Below are positions 1 to 9,021 of a stretch of 64,000 nucleotides of DNA, piece by piece (positions within the stretch are counted from its first letter, which is position 1; each line of letters opens with the position of its first letter). The DNA comes from Mycolicibacterium sp. GF69. Lineage in GTDB: Bacteria > Actinomycetota > Actinomycetes > Mycobacteriales > Mycobacteriaceae. The translations under genes were made by a program, and so were the position numbers. The stretch is taken from contig NZ_QMEW01000006.1 of assembly GCF_003284965.1 (NCBI RefSeq), positions 159,288 through 223,287 on the forward strand, in the 5' to 3' direction. The notes under the pieces were generated by a model that searched no databases, was not told the origin of the DNA, and was given only the letters and a program-made list of their open reading frames with translations.

Positions 1-1738
1 GATGGGCCAACCGAATCCGACGCGACAGGTAGCCGACGGCATCGCGCAGCACACCCGTGCGGATGTGTGGTGCGACCACGGCGCCGTGCGGATGCTCCTC
101 GGTCAGCCGTCGCAGCGTCAGCCCGCCACGGCGTAACCCGAACCTGTCGCCGCCCTCCGACATCCGCACCAGGGCGTCGATCATTGCCCGTGGCGACGCC
201 CGGAACCCACACAGCCGCAACACCTTCTGCACACCGGCGAACACGGCGAAGGACGGCACCCGGCGCCGCAACCGCAGAGCCAAGTCCTCGACGATGTCCC
301 ACTCCTGGCGGGCCTCCCCCGCCGGCGCGAGGACCGCTTCGGTCGCTTGCCGAAACGGCGTCGCCTGAAACCCTTGAAAGGTGTACGGGAAGTCGTCGCG
401 TTCGTACATCGTGGTGACGGGCAGGATGTAGTCGCACTGCGCGCTCGTCTCGGTGACGTAAAAGTCCAGCGCGACGGACAACTCGAGTTCGGCGAACGCC
501 GCCTCGAGTTCCTCACCGTTGGGCACCGACAGCACGGGATTGCCTGCCGAGACGAACATCGCCCGGATCCGGCGCTCACCCGGTGTGGTGATCTCCTTGG
601 CCAGCAACGCCGCCGGCTCCGAACCGATCGCGCTCGGAGTTCCGCTGATCCGCGACCGCTTACGTCGATAGGACCGCCGCATGACAGCGCCCATCGCGAC
701 GTTCTGCCACCTCTGGCCGACGGTGTGCATCGAGCTGAACACCGAACCGCCCGGCACATCCAGGTTGCCCGCCACCAGGTTCACCGCATCGATGAGATAG
801 GTGGTCAGGGTGCCGTGGCTGCCCACGCAGGTGCCGAGCCTGCCGTAGACGGCTGCCCGCGGTGTGTTCACCAGATCTCGCGCCAGTGCGCGCACGCTGT
901 CCGCATCGATGCCGGTCCGGGTCGCCGTCGATTCCGGGTCGAACGGCCGGCACGTCGCCCGCAACCAGTCCACGCCGTCGGCTCGCCGTTCCAACGCGGC
1001 GATGTCGACCAGGCCGTCGGCGAACATCACGTTCAGCAGTGACAGCAACAACAAGGAGTCGGTGTCCGGAACGATACCGAGCCATTCGAATGCCAGCGCG
1101 GTCTCGCTGCGCCGCGGGTCGACGATGACCACGCGCCCACCGCGTTTGACGATGTCGTGCATGCGGTCCTTGATCCGCGGAGCAGTGAGGAAACTACCGT
1201 GTGACACGACCGGATTGGCACCCATCATGACCAGCAAGTCGGTTCTCGTCAGGTCCGGGATCGGCACCGACATCGGCACACCGTAGAGCAACTGGCTTGC
1301 GATCAGCCTGCTGTTGGTGTCCTGGGAAGACGCCGTCAAGTAGTGGCCGTGCCGGCCGAGGCCCTTCGTGAACAAGAGCGCCGCGAAGGTGTGCGCGTAG
1401 CTGAAGGCTCCAGGGTTGCCCATGTACCAGCCGACGGCGCCGGAACCGTGGCAACGCAGGATCTCCGACAGCCGGGCCGCGATGTCGGCCATCGCCTCGT
1501 CCCAGGCCACCGCTTCGAAGCCGTCCGGTCCGCGGCGCAGCGGCCTCGTCACCCGGTCCGGATCGTTGACGACCTCGGTGAACGCAATGCCCTTCTGGCA
1601 GGCGAACCCGGCCGACAGCGGGTGATCCTTGTCGGGCCGCAACGCCACCAGGCGGCCATCCTCGACCGTCGCGATCATCCCGCACAGCGGTTCGCAGATC
1701 CGGCAGAACGTCGGCTTGTGCTCGGTCACCGATGCCAC
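1..1738 (-). CDS. Molybdopterin-dependent oxidoreductase (partial, 3' end outside window)
   Basis: Predicted molybdopterin (bis-MGD) oxidoreductase of the formate dehydrogenase/nitrate reductase superfamily. Its C-terminal end lies beyond the left edge. I translated it directly: a GTG start at 1738 gives an open frame of about 579 codons to base 1. A [4Fe-4S] motif sits at C12-x2-C15-x3-C19 and C47 (FCRICEPLCG, FACQKG). It is followed by MopB-like stretches such as DLLVMMGANPVVSHG and a VVIVDPRRSETA segment. There is no Tat signal, so it is probably cytoplasmic. The substrate cannot be read from sequence. It is divergent from a thiolase/amidohydrolase operon and shares with it a 66-bp promoter region holding a perfect palindrome, so the two are probably co-regulated. 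The neighbours suggest a redox step on a CoA-linked or ring substrate, which is inference only. Confidence 0.85.
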   Translation of the reverse strand, partial: MASVTEHKPTFCRICEPLCGMIATVEDGRLVALRPDKDHPLSAGFACQKGIAFTEVVNDPDRVTRPLRRGPDGFEAVAWDEAMADIAARLSEILRCHGSGAVGWYMGNPGAFSYAHTFAALLFTKGLGRHGHYLTASSQDTNSRLIASQLLYGVPMSVPIPDLTRTDLLVMMGANPVVSHGSFLTAPRIKDRMHDIVKRGGRVVIVDPRRSETALAFEWLGIVPDTDSLLLLSLLNVMFADGLVDIAALERRADGVDWLRATCRPFDPESTATRTGIDADSVRALARDLVNTPRAAVYGRLGTCVGSHGTLTTYLIDAVNLVAGNLDVPGGSVFSSMHTVGQRWQNVAMGAVMRRSYRRKRSRISGTPSAIGSEPAALLAKEITTPGERRIRAMFVSAGNPVLSVPNGEELEAAFAELELSVALDFYVTETSAQCDYILPVTTMYERDDFPYTFQGFQATPFRQATEAVLAPAGEARQEWDIVEDLALRLRRRVPSFAVFAGVQKVLRLCGFRASPRAMIDALVRMSEGGDRFGLRRGGLTLRRLTEEHPHGAVVAPHIRTGVLRDAVGYLSRRIRLAH

Positions 1739-1750
1739 GCTGATTACGAT

Positions 1751-1767
1751 ACTGTAAGAGTTACAGT
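1751..1767. promoter_or_regulatory. Perfect 17-bp palindrome, putative TetR operator
   Basis: ACTGTAA-GAG-TTACAGT is a perfect inverted repeat with 7-bp arms and a 3-bp spacer. It lies midway between the divergent starts at 1738 and 1805. Related 7-3-7 sites occur at 13612, 15560 and 20215, one of them in front of the TetR gene at 15759. The size and symmetry fit a TetR-type operator. The assignment to that regulator is inference. Confidence 0.6.
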
Positions 1768-1804
1768 TACACGTCGAATCGGTGTTCAGCAGAGAGGACC
1801 ACGC

Positions 1805-2950
1805 ATGCACGACGTCGCGATCATCGGTGTCGGACTGCACCCCTTCGGCCGCTTCGAGGGCAAATCCGCGATGGCGATGGGCGTCGACGCGATCTTCGCC
1901 GCGGTCGCCGACGCCGGCGTCGAGTGGAAAGACATCCAGTTCGCCACCGGCGGCAGCTGGACCGTCGCCAACCCGGACGCGATCGTCGGCATGGTCGGGC
2001 TGTCCGGCATCCCGTTCACCAACGTGTTCAACGCCTGTGCCACCGCCGCGAGCGCCGCAAAGGCCTGCGCCGACGGAATCCGGGTGGGCGACTACGACAT
2101 CGGCATCGCAATCGGGCTGGACAAGCATCCGCGCGGCGCATTCACCGAAGATCCGGCGTTGGTGGGCATGCCGCGGTGGTACGCCGAGAACGGCCAGTAC
2201 CTCACCACCCAGTTCTTCGGGATGAAGGCGAACCGCTATCTGCACGAGCACGGCATCTCGCAGCAGACGTTGGCCAAGGTGGCGGCGAAGAACTTCCGCA
2301 ATGGAGCGCTGAACCCCAATGCGTTCCGCCGTAAGCCGATTCCCGAGGACCAGATCCTCAACTCGACGATGCTGAACTATCCGCTCACGCAGTACATGTT
2401 CTGTGCCCCCGACGAGGGTGCCGCGGCCGTCGTGATGTGCCGTGCCGACATCGCCGAACGCTACACCGCCAAACCGGTCTATTTGCGGGCAGTCGAGGTT
2501 CGCACCCGCAAATACGGTGCCTACGAGGTGAACACGACCTTCGCACCGGTCGAGGAGGACGTCGCACCCACGGTCTATGCCGCCAGGGCGGCATTCGAAA
2601 AGTCCGGTGTCGCACCGCAAGACGTCGATGTCATCCAGTTGCAGGACACCGATGCCGGCGCCGAGGTCATCCACATGGCCGAATGCGGCTTCTGCGCCGA
2701 CGGCGAGCAGGAGCGGTTGCTCGCGGACGGCGCTACCGAGATCACCGGTTCGCTGCCGATCAACACCGACGGCGGCCTGATCGCCAACGGCGAGCCGATC
2801 GGGGCGTCGGGTCTGCGCCAGATCCACGAGTTGGTGCGCCAACTGCGCGGCGAAGCGGGCGATCGCCAGGTGCCCGGCGAGCCCAAAGTCGGCTTCGCCC
2901 AACTCTACGGCGCCCCGGGAACCGCCGCCGCTACGATCCTGACGAGGTGA
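1805..2950 (+). CDS. Thiolase-like lipid-transfer protein (SCPx type)
   Basis: 381-residue member of the non-decarboxylating thiolase/SCPx-like family, whose relatives act in thiolytic or retro-aldol steps on CoA esters. The likely nucleophile is C78 in FNACATAASA. The C-terminal catalytic region reads GGLIANGEPIGASG, with Glu where classical thiolases have the His of GHP. Many SCPx-like lipid-transfer thiolases diverge here and depend on a DUF35 OB-fold partner, but no DUF35 gene is visible nearby. The reading frame is open further upstream, but ATG 1805 is preferred. It follows an AGAGAGGA ribosome site, matches the family N-terminus (MHDVAIIGVG) and lies just after the divergent operator. 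It heads an operon with the amidohydrolase that starts 10 bp after its stop codon. Confidence 0.85.
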   Translation: MHDVAIIGVGLHPFGRFEGKSAMAMGVDAIFAAVADAGVEWKDIQFATGGSWTVANPDAIVGMVGLSGIPFTNVFNACATAASAAKACADGIRVGDYDIGIAIGLDKHPRGAFTEDPALVGMPRWYAENGQYLTTQFFGMKANRYLHEHGISQQTLAKVAAKNFRNGALNPNAFRRKPIPEDQILNSTMLNYPLTQYMFCAPDEGAAAVVMCRADIAERYTAKPVYLRAVEVRTRKYGAYEVNTTFAPVEEDVAPTVYAARAAFEKSGVAPQDVDVIQLQDTDAGAEVIHMAECGFCADGEQERLLADGATEITGSLPINTDGGLIANGEPIGASGLRQIHELVRQLRGEAGDRQVPGEPKVGFAQLYGAPGTAAATILTR

Positions 2951-2960
2951 CCCTGACTTG

Positions 2961-4196
2961 ATGATGACGACCCAGTTCACCGGAGCGCCGATCTTCGACG
3001 CCGACCAGCACATGTACGAGACCGCAGACGCGCTGACGAAGTACCTGCCCGAAAAGTATTCGCGCGCCGTACAGTTCGCCCAGATCGGGCGGCAGACGCG
3101 CATCGTCATCAACAATCGGGTCAACGACTTCATCCCGAACCCGACGTTCGAGCGCGTCGCCGCGCCCGGCGCTCACGAAAAGTTCTTCGCCGGCGAGAAC
3201 ACCGAGGGCCTGACGCTGCGCGAGATGCAGGGGCGGGCGGTCGAAGCACCCGCCGCAACCCGTAACCCGGTGGACCGCATCGCCGAACTCGACCGCCAAG
3301 GCGTGGTCGAAGCGCTGAACTACCCCACGCTGGCCAGCCTGATCGAACACGCCACCGCCGACGACCCGCAACTCAGTCTCGCCGTCATCCACGCGCTGAA
3401 CCAGTGGATGGCCGAGCACTGGACCTTCGACTACGACGACCGGATATTCTCCACGCCGATCATCAACCTCTCCGAGGTCGACGGCGCGCAACGCGAACTG
3501 GAGTACATCCTCGACAACGGGGCCAGGGTGGCGCTCGTCAAACCCGGACCGGTGCGTGGCATCAACGGTTGGCGGTCACCGGCGCTGCCCGAGTTCGACC
3601 CGTTCTGGCGCGACGTCGAAGCGGCCGGACTGCCGATCGTGTTGCACGCCAGTTATCCACCGCTCGACGACTACGTCGGGCAGTGGGAACCGCCGTACAC
3701 ACAGAACTTCATGGCGCAGAGTGCGTTTCGCTGGATGGTCCTCGGTCACCGCGAGATCGCCGACATGATCACGGCCTTGATCTGTCACGGCACGCTGACC
3801 CGCTTTCCGAAGCTGCGCGTCGCCAGCGTCGAGAACGGCAGCTCGTGGATCGAGCCGCTGTTCAAGGACTTCGCCGAGCTCTACAAGAAGATGCCGCAGA
3901 ACTTCGATGAGCATCCGCACGAGGTGTTCCGGCGCAATATCTGGGTCAGCCCGTTCTGGGAGGGCTGCGTATCCGACGTCGTCGAGGTCGTCGGTTGGGA
4001 TCGGGTGTTGTTCGGCTCGGACTACCCACATCCCGAAGGCCTCGCCGAACCGAAAGGCTTCTGGCGCTACGCCGAAGGCATGGATGTGCGTCGCACCTAC
4101 GACTTCATGGGCGACAACGCACGCCGGTTCATGGGCCTGCCGATCACCAACCCGGATCCGAACGCCGTCAAGCCGCCGGAGTTGTCGAACGCCTGA
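2961..4196 (+). CDS. Amidohydrolase family protein (amidohydrolase-2 / ACMSD-like)
   Basis: About 411-residue metal-dependent TIM-barrel protein of the amidohydrolase-2 family, which includes aminocarboxymuconate-semialdehyde decarboxylase and related hydrolases or decarboxylases. Visible metal-site features are DADQH near the N-terminus, ICHG in the middle and the [10 protein letters not shown] block near the C-terminus with its metal-binding Asp. TTG 2958, ATG 2961 and ATG 2964 are consecutive possible starts. I chose 2961 because GAGGTGA lies 10 bp upstream. It is a paralogue of the product at 11473-12693, sharing the NDFIPNPTF / NHFIPNPTF stretch. It is probably co-transcribed with the thiolase upstream. 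The substrate is unknown; decarboxylation or hydrolysis of a ring-cleavage product is possible. Confidence 0.85.
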   Translation: MMTTQFTGAPIFDADQHMYETADALTKYLPEKYSRAVQFAQIGRQTRIVINNRVNDFIPNPTFERVAAPGAHEKFFAGENTEGLTLREMQGRAVEAPAATRNPVDRIAELDRQGVVEALNYPTLASLIEHATADDPQLSLAVIHALNQWMAEHWTFDYDDRIFSTPIINLSEVDGAQRELEYILDNGARVALVKPGPVRGINGWRSPALPEFDPFWRDVEAAGLPIVLHASYPPLDDYVGQWEPPYTQNFMAQSAFRWMVLGHREIADMITALICHGTLTRFPKLRVASVENGSSWIEPLFKDFAELYKKMPQNFDEHPHEVFRRNIWVSPFWEGCVSDVVEVVGWDRVLFGSDYPHPEGLAEPKGFWRYAEGMDVRRTYDFMGDNARRFMGLPITNPDPNAVKPPELSNA

Positions 4197-4273
4197 GTGC
4201 GTCGAGGACCCTGCGGAGACAGGCAGGGCGTGGCAGAGTGCGCATAGATTTGGTACGCACCGGGAGGACCGCC

Positions 4274-5098
4274 ATGCCCACGATCACCACCAGCGACGGC
4301 GTCGACATTTTCTTCAAAGACTGGGGTTCTGGGCAGCCCATCGTGTTCAGCCACGGTTGGCCACTGTCTGCCGACGACTGGGACACCCAGATGCTGTTCT
4401 TCCTCCAACGCGGGTACCGCGTCGTCGCGCACGACCGCCGGGGCCACGGCAGGTCCGCACAGGTCGCCGACGGTCACGACATGGACCACTACGCCGACGA
4501 TCTCGCGGCGCTCGTCGAGCACCTCGACCTTCACGACGCGGTCCACATCGGCCATTCCACGGGCGGCGGTGAAGTAGCGCACTACCTGGCGCGCCATGGT
4601 CAGAACCGCGCCGCCAAGGCGGTGTTGATCAGTTCGGTGCCGCCGCTGATGGTCAAGACCGACGCCAATCCTGGCGGACTTCCGAAAGCGGTGTTCGACG
4701 ATTTTCAAGGGCAGTTGGCCGCCAACCGGTCGGAGTTCTACCGCTCCGTGGCGTCCGGCCCGTTCTACGGATACAACCGGCCGGGCGTGGAACCGTCCGA
4801 GGCGATCATCGAAAACTGGTGGCGCCAAGGCATGATGGGCGGCGCCAAGGCGCACTACGACGGAATCGTCGCGTTCTCCCAAACCGACTTCACCGACGAT
4901 CTAAGGAAGATCACGATCCCGGTGCTCGTGCTGCACGGCGATGACGACCAGATCGTCCCCTACGACAATTCCGGACCGCTGTCGGCGAAGCTACTTCCCA
5001 ACGGCACCCTGAGGACATATCCCGGGTATCCGCACGGCGCCTTCACCACCCACGCCGACGTCATCAACCCCGACATACTGGATTTCATCCGGTCCTGA
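4274..5098 (+). CDS. Alpha/beta hydrolase, cofactor-free haloperoxidase-like
   Basis: 274-residue alpha/beta hydrolase resembling non-haem chloroperoxidases and related esterases. The triad is visible as S95 in GHSTGGG, D225 in HGDDDQIVP and H254 in GYPHGAF. The oxyanion HGWP segment is at residues 28-31. The start at ATG 4274 follows a GGGAGGACC ribosome site. Longer frames overlap the previous gene and lack family similarity. It lies 77 bp downstream of the amidohydrolase on the same strand and is convergent with the next operon. Most relatives are promiscuous esterases or perhydrolases, so the name describes the family and not a proven reaction. Confidence 0.88.
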   Translation: MPTITTSDGVDIFFKDWGSGQPIVFSHGWPLSADDWDTQMLFFLQRGYRVVAHDRRGHGRSAQVADGHDMDHYADDLAALVEHLDLHDAVHIGHSTGGGEVAHYLARHGQNRAAKAVLISSVPPLMVKTDANPGGLPKAVFDDFQGQLAANRSEFYRSVASGPFYGYNRPGVEPSEAIIENWWRQGMMGGAKAHYDGIVAFSQTDFTDDLRKITIPVLVLHGDDDQIVPYDNSGPLSAKLLPNGTLRTYPGYPHGAFTTHADVINPDILDFIRS

Positions 5099-5117
5099 CC
5101 GCGTCAACCGGGCAGGC

Positions 5118-5606
5118 TCAGCGGATCGCCCGACGTGACGCCTTCATGATGAGCCTGCGCACGCGAGCGGAGATATAAACGGCGACAAGGCCGTTGAAGA
5201 TGTCCTCGCGTAGCCGAGTCAACGTCGAACTCGTGAAGCGCCACTGACCGTCGATTTTCTCGTAGGTTTCGTGATAGTGCCCGTAACCGCGCAGGTTGAC
5301 GCCGGGGCCGAAACGGACCACATCCTCGAGCGCCCACACGCCGCGCGCCGTCGTCGCCGAGGTCAGTTCGATCTCGGGCGCATGCACCTGATGCACGGTG
5401 GCCTGACCGCGCAGGCTCTTCCGGGTGAACGCGACAAACTCGTCGGCGCCACGGATCACCTTTCCGCCGGCCGGCGAAGTGTCGCTGAGGAAGTCGTCGG
5501 CGAACAGGGCCCGCCACGCCGTCCAGTCCCTGGTGTCCAGCAAGCGGCAGTAGCGGGCCTTCAGCTGTTTGATCGCCTCGATCTCGACGAGGTCGGCTTC
5601 GGTCAC
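5118..5606 (-). CDS. SnoaL-like / NTF2-fold nuclear transport factor 2 family protein
   Basis: 162-residue protein of the SnoaL_4 / NTF2-like fold, a small cone-shaped barrel used by some dehydratases, isomerases and polyketide cyclases. The family pattern is clear in EIEAIKQLKARYCRLLDTRDW at the start, AGGKVIRGADEFVAF, and HQVHAPEIELTSATTARGVW. The start is GTG 5606, whose GTGA overlaps the stop of the upstream epimerase gene, so the two are translationally coupled. Longer frames in this register overlap the epimerase and are not credible. Its exact reaction is not predictable. Confidence 0.82.
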   Translation of the reverse strand: MTEADLVEIEAIKQLKARYCRLLDTRDWTAWRALFADDFLSDTSPAGGKVIRGADEFVAFTRKSLRGQATVHQVHAPEIELTSATTARGVWALEDVVRFGPGVNLRGYGHYHETYEKIDGQWRFTSSTLTRLREDIFNGLVAVYISARVRRLIMKASRRAIR

Positions 5607-6649
5607 CCGGTCGCTGCCTTTTCTGCCTGTTCGACGTAGAACCGCGCGGCCCGCTCCAAGGACTCGGCGGTCGGCCGCGGTTGCCAGCCGAGCTCGCGGG
5701 TTGCCTTGCTGTGATCCGCGGGCGCCATGATGTGCAGAAGGCGGATGCCGTTGGTGTTGATCGGAAGATCGCGCCGAAGTAGCCGGGCAAGCCGGTCGGC
5801 GACCCACACCGACGCGTAGACCACCGGCAGCGGGACGCCGAACCGCGGTGGTTTCGCGCCGACCGCGTTCGCCGCGGTGGTCAACATGTCGCGCATCGGC
5901 ATGTAGGTCTCGGAGATGATGTAGCGCTCGCCGACGCGGCCGTTCTCGGCGGCCAGCAGGAACGCGTCGGCGACGTCTTCGATGCCGACGACCTCGGTGC
6001 ACACACCCTTGATGTAGGCGGGAATCTTGCCGAACGCGGCGTATTGCACCATCAGGCCCTGGTGGGGCTGCCAGTCGCCGGGGCCGTACGGGTTCGACAC
6101 GCACATCGCGACCGCGGGCAGGCCACGGTCGCGCGCGTAGGACAGCACCAGTTCCTCGGCCTGGCGCCGCGACTCGATGTACGGTCCGCCCTTGTCTGCC
6201 CAGTCGAACGGCATGTCCTCGGTCACCGGTCGGCGTCCGTCGCCGAGCGCGATGGTGCCGATCGTGCTGCAGAACACGAACCTGTGCAGACCGGCCTTCG
6301 CGGCGATGTCGAGGACGCGGCGCAGACAGTTGACGTTGGTCTCGAACAGCGGCGCAGGGTCGCGGAGGTGGAACCGGGTGTCGACGACGCAGTAGTAGAC
6401 GACGTCACGGTCGGCCATCGCGTCCCGCAGCGCGTCGTCGTCGTAAAGGTCGCCGTAACAACGTTCGACGTCGAGGTCGTCGATCGCCACCGTCGAACTC
6501 GTCGTGCGTAGGTACACGCGCACGTCGTCGCCGCCTTCGGCGAGCTTGCGTGTGACGTGGGAGCCGACGAACCCGCTCGGGCCCATCACCAGCGCCCGGC
6601 GTGCGGGCACTGGCGCTGTCGGGGATGTGGTCGGGGATGTGTCTGTCAT
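5603..6649 (-). CDS. NAD-dependent epimerase/dehydratase family protein
   Basis: 348-residue extended SDR. The nucleotide-binding motif GPSGFVGSH is at about residues 23-31 after a Thr/Pro-rich leader. The family YxxxK is replaced by a YIESRRQAEE segment, with Tyr present and Arg at the Lys position. CSTIGTIALG supplies the Ser region. 3-beta-hydroxysteroid dehydrogenase and dihydroflavonol reductase-like enzymes are the closest relatives by look, so a hydroxyl/keto redox step is plausible. It is coupled to the SnoaL-like gene by a 4-bp overlap. It is 132 bp downstream of the FadE pair on the same strand, so it may be read with that operon. Confidence 0.82.
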   Translation of the reverse strand: MTDTSPTTSPTAPVPARRALVMGPSGFVGSHVTRKLAEGGDDVRVYLRTTSSTVAIDDLDVERCYGDLYDDDALRDAMADRDVVYYCVVDTRFHLRDPAPLFETNVNCLRRVLDIAAKAGLHRFVFCSTIGTIALGDGRRPVTEDMPFDWADKGGPYIESRRQAEELVLSYARDRGLPAVAMCVSNPYGPGDWQPHQGLMVQYAAFGKIPAYIKGVCTEVVGIEDVADAFLLAAENGRVGERYIISETYMPMRDMLTTAANAVGAKPPRFGVPLPVVYASVWVADRLARLLRRDLPINTNGIRLLHIMAPADHSKATRELGWQPRPTAESLERAARFYVEQAEKAATG

Positions 6650-6749
6650 GTTCTCTACCTCGCGAGCGACCGGAGACTGTCACATTGTTGCAGCGCGTCG
6701 TACGCCGGGCCCACCGCTTGCGAGGGGAACACGGACGCTTGCGCAAAAA

Positions 6750-6781
6750 TCAGTTCGCGCGGGATTCAGTTCGCGCAGGAT
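6750..6781. repeat. 16-bp tandem duplication next to a stop codon
   Basis: TCAGTTCGCGCNGGAT occurs twice back to back (6750-6765 and 6766-6781), directly beside the stop of the FadE gene ending at 6782. The unit carries its own TGA on the minus strand, so the duplication repeats the termination region. Confidence 0.7.
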
Positions 6782-7975
6782 TCAGGACGCCTTCCTCGCC
6801 GGCGGGGCGTAGGCCGGCTTACCGAGACCCAGCACGTACTGGGCGATCATGTTGCGGAACACCTCCAGCGTGCCCCCGTAGATCCCGACCAGCGGCGCGA
6901 ACCGATACACGTACTCGGCGGCGCCGTCGTCGGCGGCACCGTCGGTGCCCAGCGGCAGCGACGACGCGGTGCCGAGCAGGTCCATCAGCTCCGGGGAGAT
7001 GTCGCGCATCGTCTGCGCCAAAGCCACCCGCCCGAAGATGCTGGTTGCCGAGAACGCCGCCTCCATGCGGGCGACGCTGCGCCCCAACCGGTAGGCCACC
7101 GCCCCGTCGTCGATCAGCCTGCGGCCGTTCGGGTCTGCTTCGTTCACCTTGGCGGCGGCCCTGTCGACCGCGGCGGCCATCGTGTTGGCCTGGTGCATCA
7201 TGATCGAGACGTCCTGCAGGCCGTCGGCGGCGGCCTCGACCGCACCATGTTCGACGTTGAGCGGTTCGCGCACCACGGTCCAGCCGTCGTTGACCTCGCC
7301 GAGCCGGTACTTGTCGTCGACGCGGACATCGCTGTAGTAGACGATGTTCGTCCGGTCGCCGTCGACGGTGCGGATGCCCTGGATCTCGATGCCCGGTGAG
7401 TCGAGCGGGACGAGAAACATGGTGAGGCTCTTGTGTTTCGGCGCGTCGGGGTCGGTGTTGGTGATCAGGAAGACGTACTGACAGTTGTGCGCGCCGGTGG
7501 TGAACATCTTCGAGCCGTTGATAACCCAGCCGTCACCGTCGCGCACCGCCCGTGTCTTGCAGGTGGCGACGTCGCTGCCGCCCTCGGGTTCGGTGTAGCC
7601 CAGGCAGAGTCGGACCTCGCCGGTGTAGACGCGCGGCATCACCTCGGCCTTGAGTTCGGGTGAGCCGAACTTGTCCACCGACCGCGCGATCATCGCGGTG
7701 GTGCCGAACGTCACCCACGGCACGTGTGCGCGACGCTTCTCCAGTTCCCAAATGCGCCGGCGGATCCGGTTGAACCCGCCCTCGGATTCCGGCTTCCATT
7801 CGCGCGCGAGGTATCCGGCCTTCCCGAGCGCCAGGTGCACACCCTCGTCGAAGTTGTCGCCGGTCTCGCGGTCGCGGCGGATCACGTCCTCGGTGACGAT
7901 CTCCCGCAGGAAGGCGCGCGACTCCTCGAGGAAGGACTGGTCCTCGTCGGCGAGTTCGACCCGTGAGAAATCCAT
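6782..7975 (-). CDS. Acyl-CoA dehydrogenase, FadE pair subunit 1
   Basis: 397-residue acyl-CoA dehydrogenase, FAD-dependent and probably cytoplasmic. The middle-domain motif LGYTEPEGGSD is intact. At the C-terminus the position of the MCAD catalytic Glu (YEGT) reads YGGT, so that Glu is absent. This is typical of mycobacterial operonic FadE pairs that work as alpha2-beta2 heterotetramers with a relocated or partner-supplied base, such as the cholesterol side-chain enzymes. Its ATG overlaps the stop of the shorter FadE upstream (TAATG), consistent with one complex. It is the last gene of the coupled operon that starts at 13568. Confidence 0.9.
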   Translation of the reverse strand: MDFSRVELADEDQSFLEESRAFLREIVTEDVIRRDRETGDNFDEGVHLALGKAGYLAREWKPESEGGFNRIRRRIWELEKRRAHVPWVTFGTTAMIARSVDKFGSPELKAEVMPRVYTGEVRLCLGYTEPEGGSDVATCKTRAVRDGDGWVINGSKMFTTGAHNCQYVFLITNTDPDAPKHKSLTMFLVPLDSPGIEIQGIRTVDGDRTNIVYYSDVRVDDKYRLGEVNDGWTVVREPLNVEHGAVEAAADGLQDVSIMMHQANTMAAAVDRAAAKVNEADPNGRRLIDDGAVAYRLGRSVARMEAAFSATSIFGRVALAQTMRDISPELMDLLGTASSLPLGTDGAADDGAAEYVYRFAPLVGIYGGTLEVFRNMIAQYVLGLGKPAYAPPARKAS

Positions 7976-9021
7976 TAGTTGCTCTCCCCGCTCTCGCGCG
8001 CCGCGACGATTCCGGCGATGTACTTCGCGCTGGCGGCCGGGTCTCCCCCGGCTAGCGCCCAGCCCCGGGCCCGCAGCAGGTACGCGCTCGCCGCGGCCTC
8101 CGCGGAAACCCCGAGCCCGCCTTGCACCTGCACCGCCATCGTGGCGGCCTTGGACGCCTCTTCGGCCATGAACACGAACGCCGAGGGCGCCAGCTCGCGC
8201 CGCTCGTCGGGCTCGTTGTCACAGAACCACGCCGCGCGCCGCGCCAGGTTGCGCCCACCCTGCACCGTGATCGCGATGTTGGCCAGCGGATGCGAAATCG
8301 CCTGCAGCGTCGAGATCGGCACGCCCAGCGTGTAGCGGGTCTTGGCGAACTCCGCGGCGATCGTCATCGTCTCCTCGACCAGGCCGACCAACGCCGCCGC
8401 GGTCAGTACCCGCCATTCGTCCAGCGCCCGTTGGTAGGCGGCCAGCGCGTCGGGCCCGCTCGCCAAGACGGTACGGGTGTCGGCCGCGTCGGGATCGACC
8501 CAGGCCATCGGCAGTCGGCCGATGTTGTCGACCTTCGCGGGCCGGGTGGCGAAGGTCAACCTGACCACCTCGTCACCGTCGCGCACGACGACGTGGTCGG
8601 CGACCGACCCGCTGGGAACCAACCGCACGCCGGAGACGCTGTCGTGTTGGGGGTCGAGGCCGACGATCTGCGTACCGCTCACGATGCCGGGATCGGCATC
8701 GCCCAGTCGGCCCAACAGACGCGCCGCGCAGACATGATCGATCCACGGCACGGGCGCGAGCGACCGGCCAATCTCCTCGGCGACCAGGGTCAGGTCGACC
8801 AGCGTTGCGCCGTCCCCGCCCAGCTCCTCGGGCAGCGCCATCGTCGTCGCACCCATCGTGCACAGCCGCTCCCACAGGCTCTTGTCGAACCCGGAAGCCT
8901 CTGCGGCGCGGACGGTTTCGATCGAGCAGTGCGTATTGAAGAAGTCCTTGTACGCCGCCTGCAGCGCCTGGTGATCTTCGGACAGGCTGTAGTCGAGCCT
9001 GCGCAGTTCGTAGCGGTCCAT
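7975..9021 (-). CDS. Acyl-CoA dehydrogenase, FadE pair subunit 2
   Basis: 348-residue acyl-CoA dehydrogenase-like protein, shorter than the usual 380-400 residues. Recognisable parts are ALPEELGGDG, EIGRSLAPVPW and the C-terminal VQVQGGLGVSAEA helix. The middle domain is reduced, and the region that normally carries the SEP/GSD motif is divergent. This again fits the smaller partner of a FadE heterotetramer. ATG 9021 shares one base with the upstream TGA; a GTG at 9024 is an alternative. The FadE genes follow an amidohydrolase and a ligase in one coupled operon, which places alpha,beta-dehydrogenation after CoA activation. Confidence 0.87.
   Translation of the reverse strand: MDRYELRRLDYSLSEDHQALQAAYKDFFNTHCSIETVRAAEASGFDKSLWERLCTMGATTMALPEELGGDGATLVDLTLVAEEIGRSLAPVPWIDHVCAARLLGRLGDADPGIVSGTQIVGLDPQHDSVSGVRLVPSGSVADHVVVRDGDEVVRLTFATRPAKVDNIGRLPMAWVDPDAADTRTVLASGPDALAAYQRALDEWRVLTAAALVGLVEETMTIAAEFAKTRYTLGVPISTLQAISHPLANIAITVQGGRNLARRAAWFCDNEPDERRELAPSAFVFMAEEASKAATMAVQVQGGLGVSAEAAASAYLLRARGWALAGGDPAASAKYIAGIVAARESGESN

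Noticed and set aside
347..1286. Long plus-strand ORFs opposite the molybdopterin gene
   Set aside because: Compositionally biased, Arg/Ala-rich translations without family features; typical antisense frames in high-GC DNA.
181..1685. Several overlapping minus-strand ORFs of 60-190 codons
   Set aside because: They are out-of-frame shadows of the molybdopterin oxidoreductase, whose true frame is open to the left edge and has the Fe-S motif.
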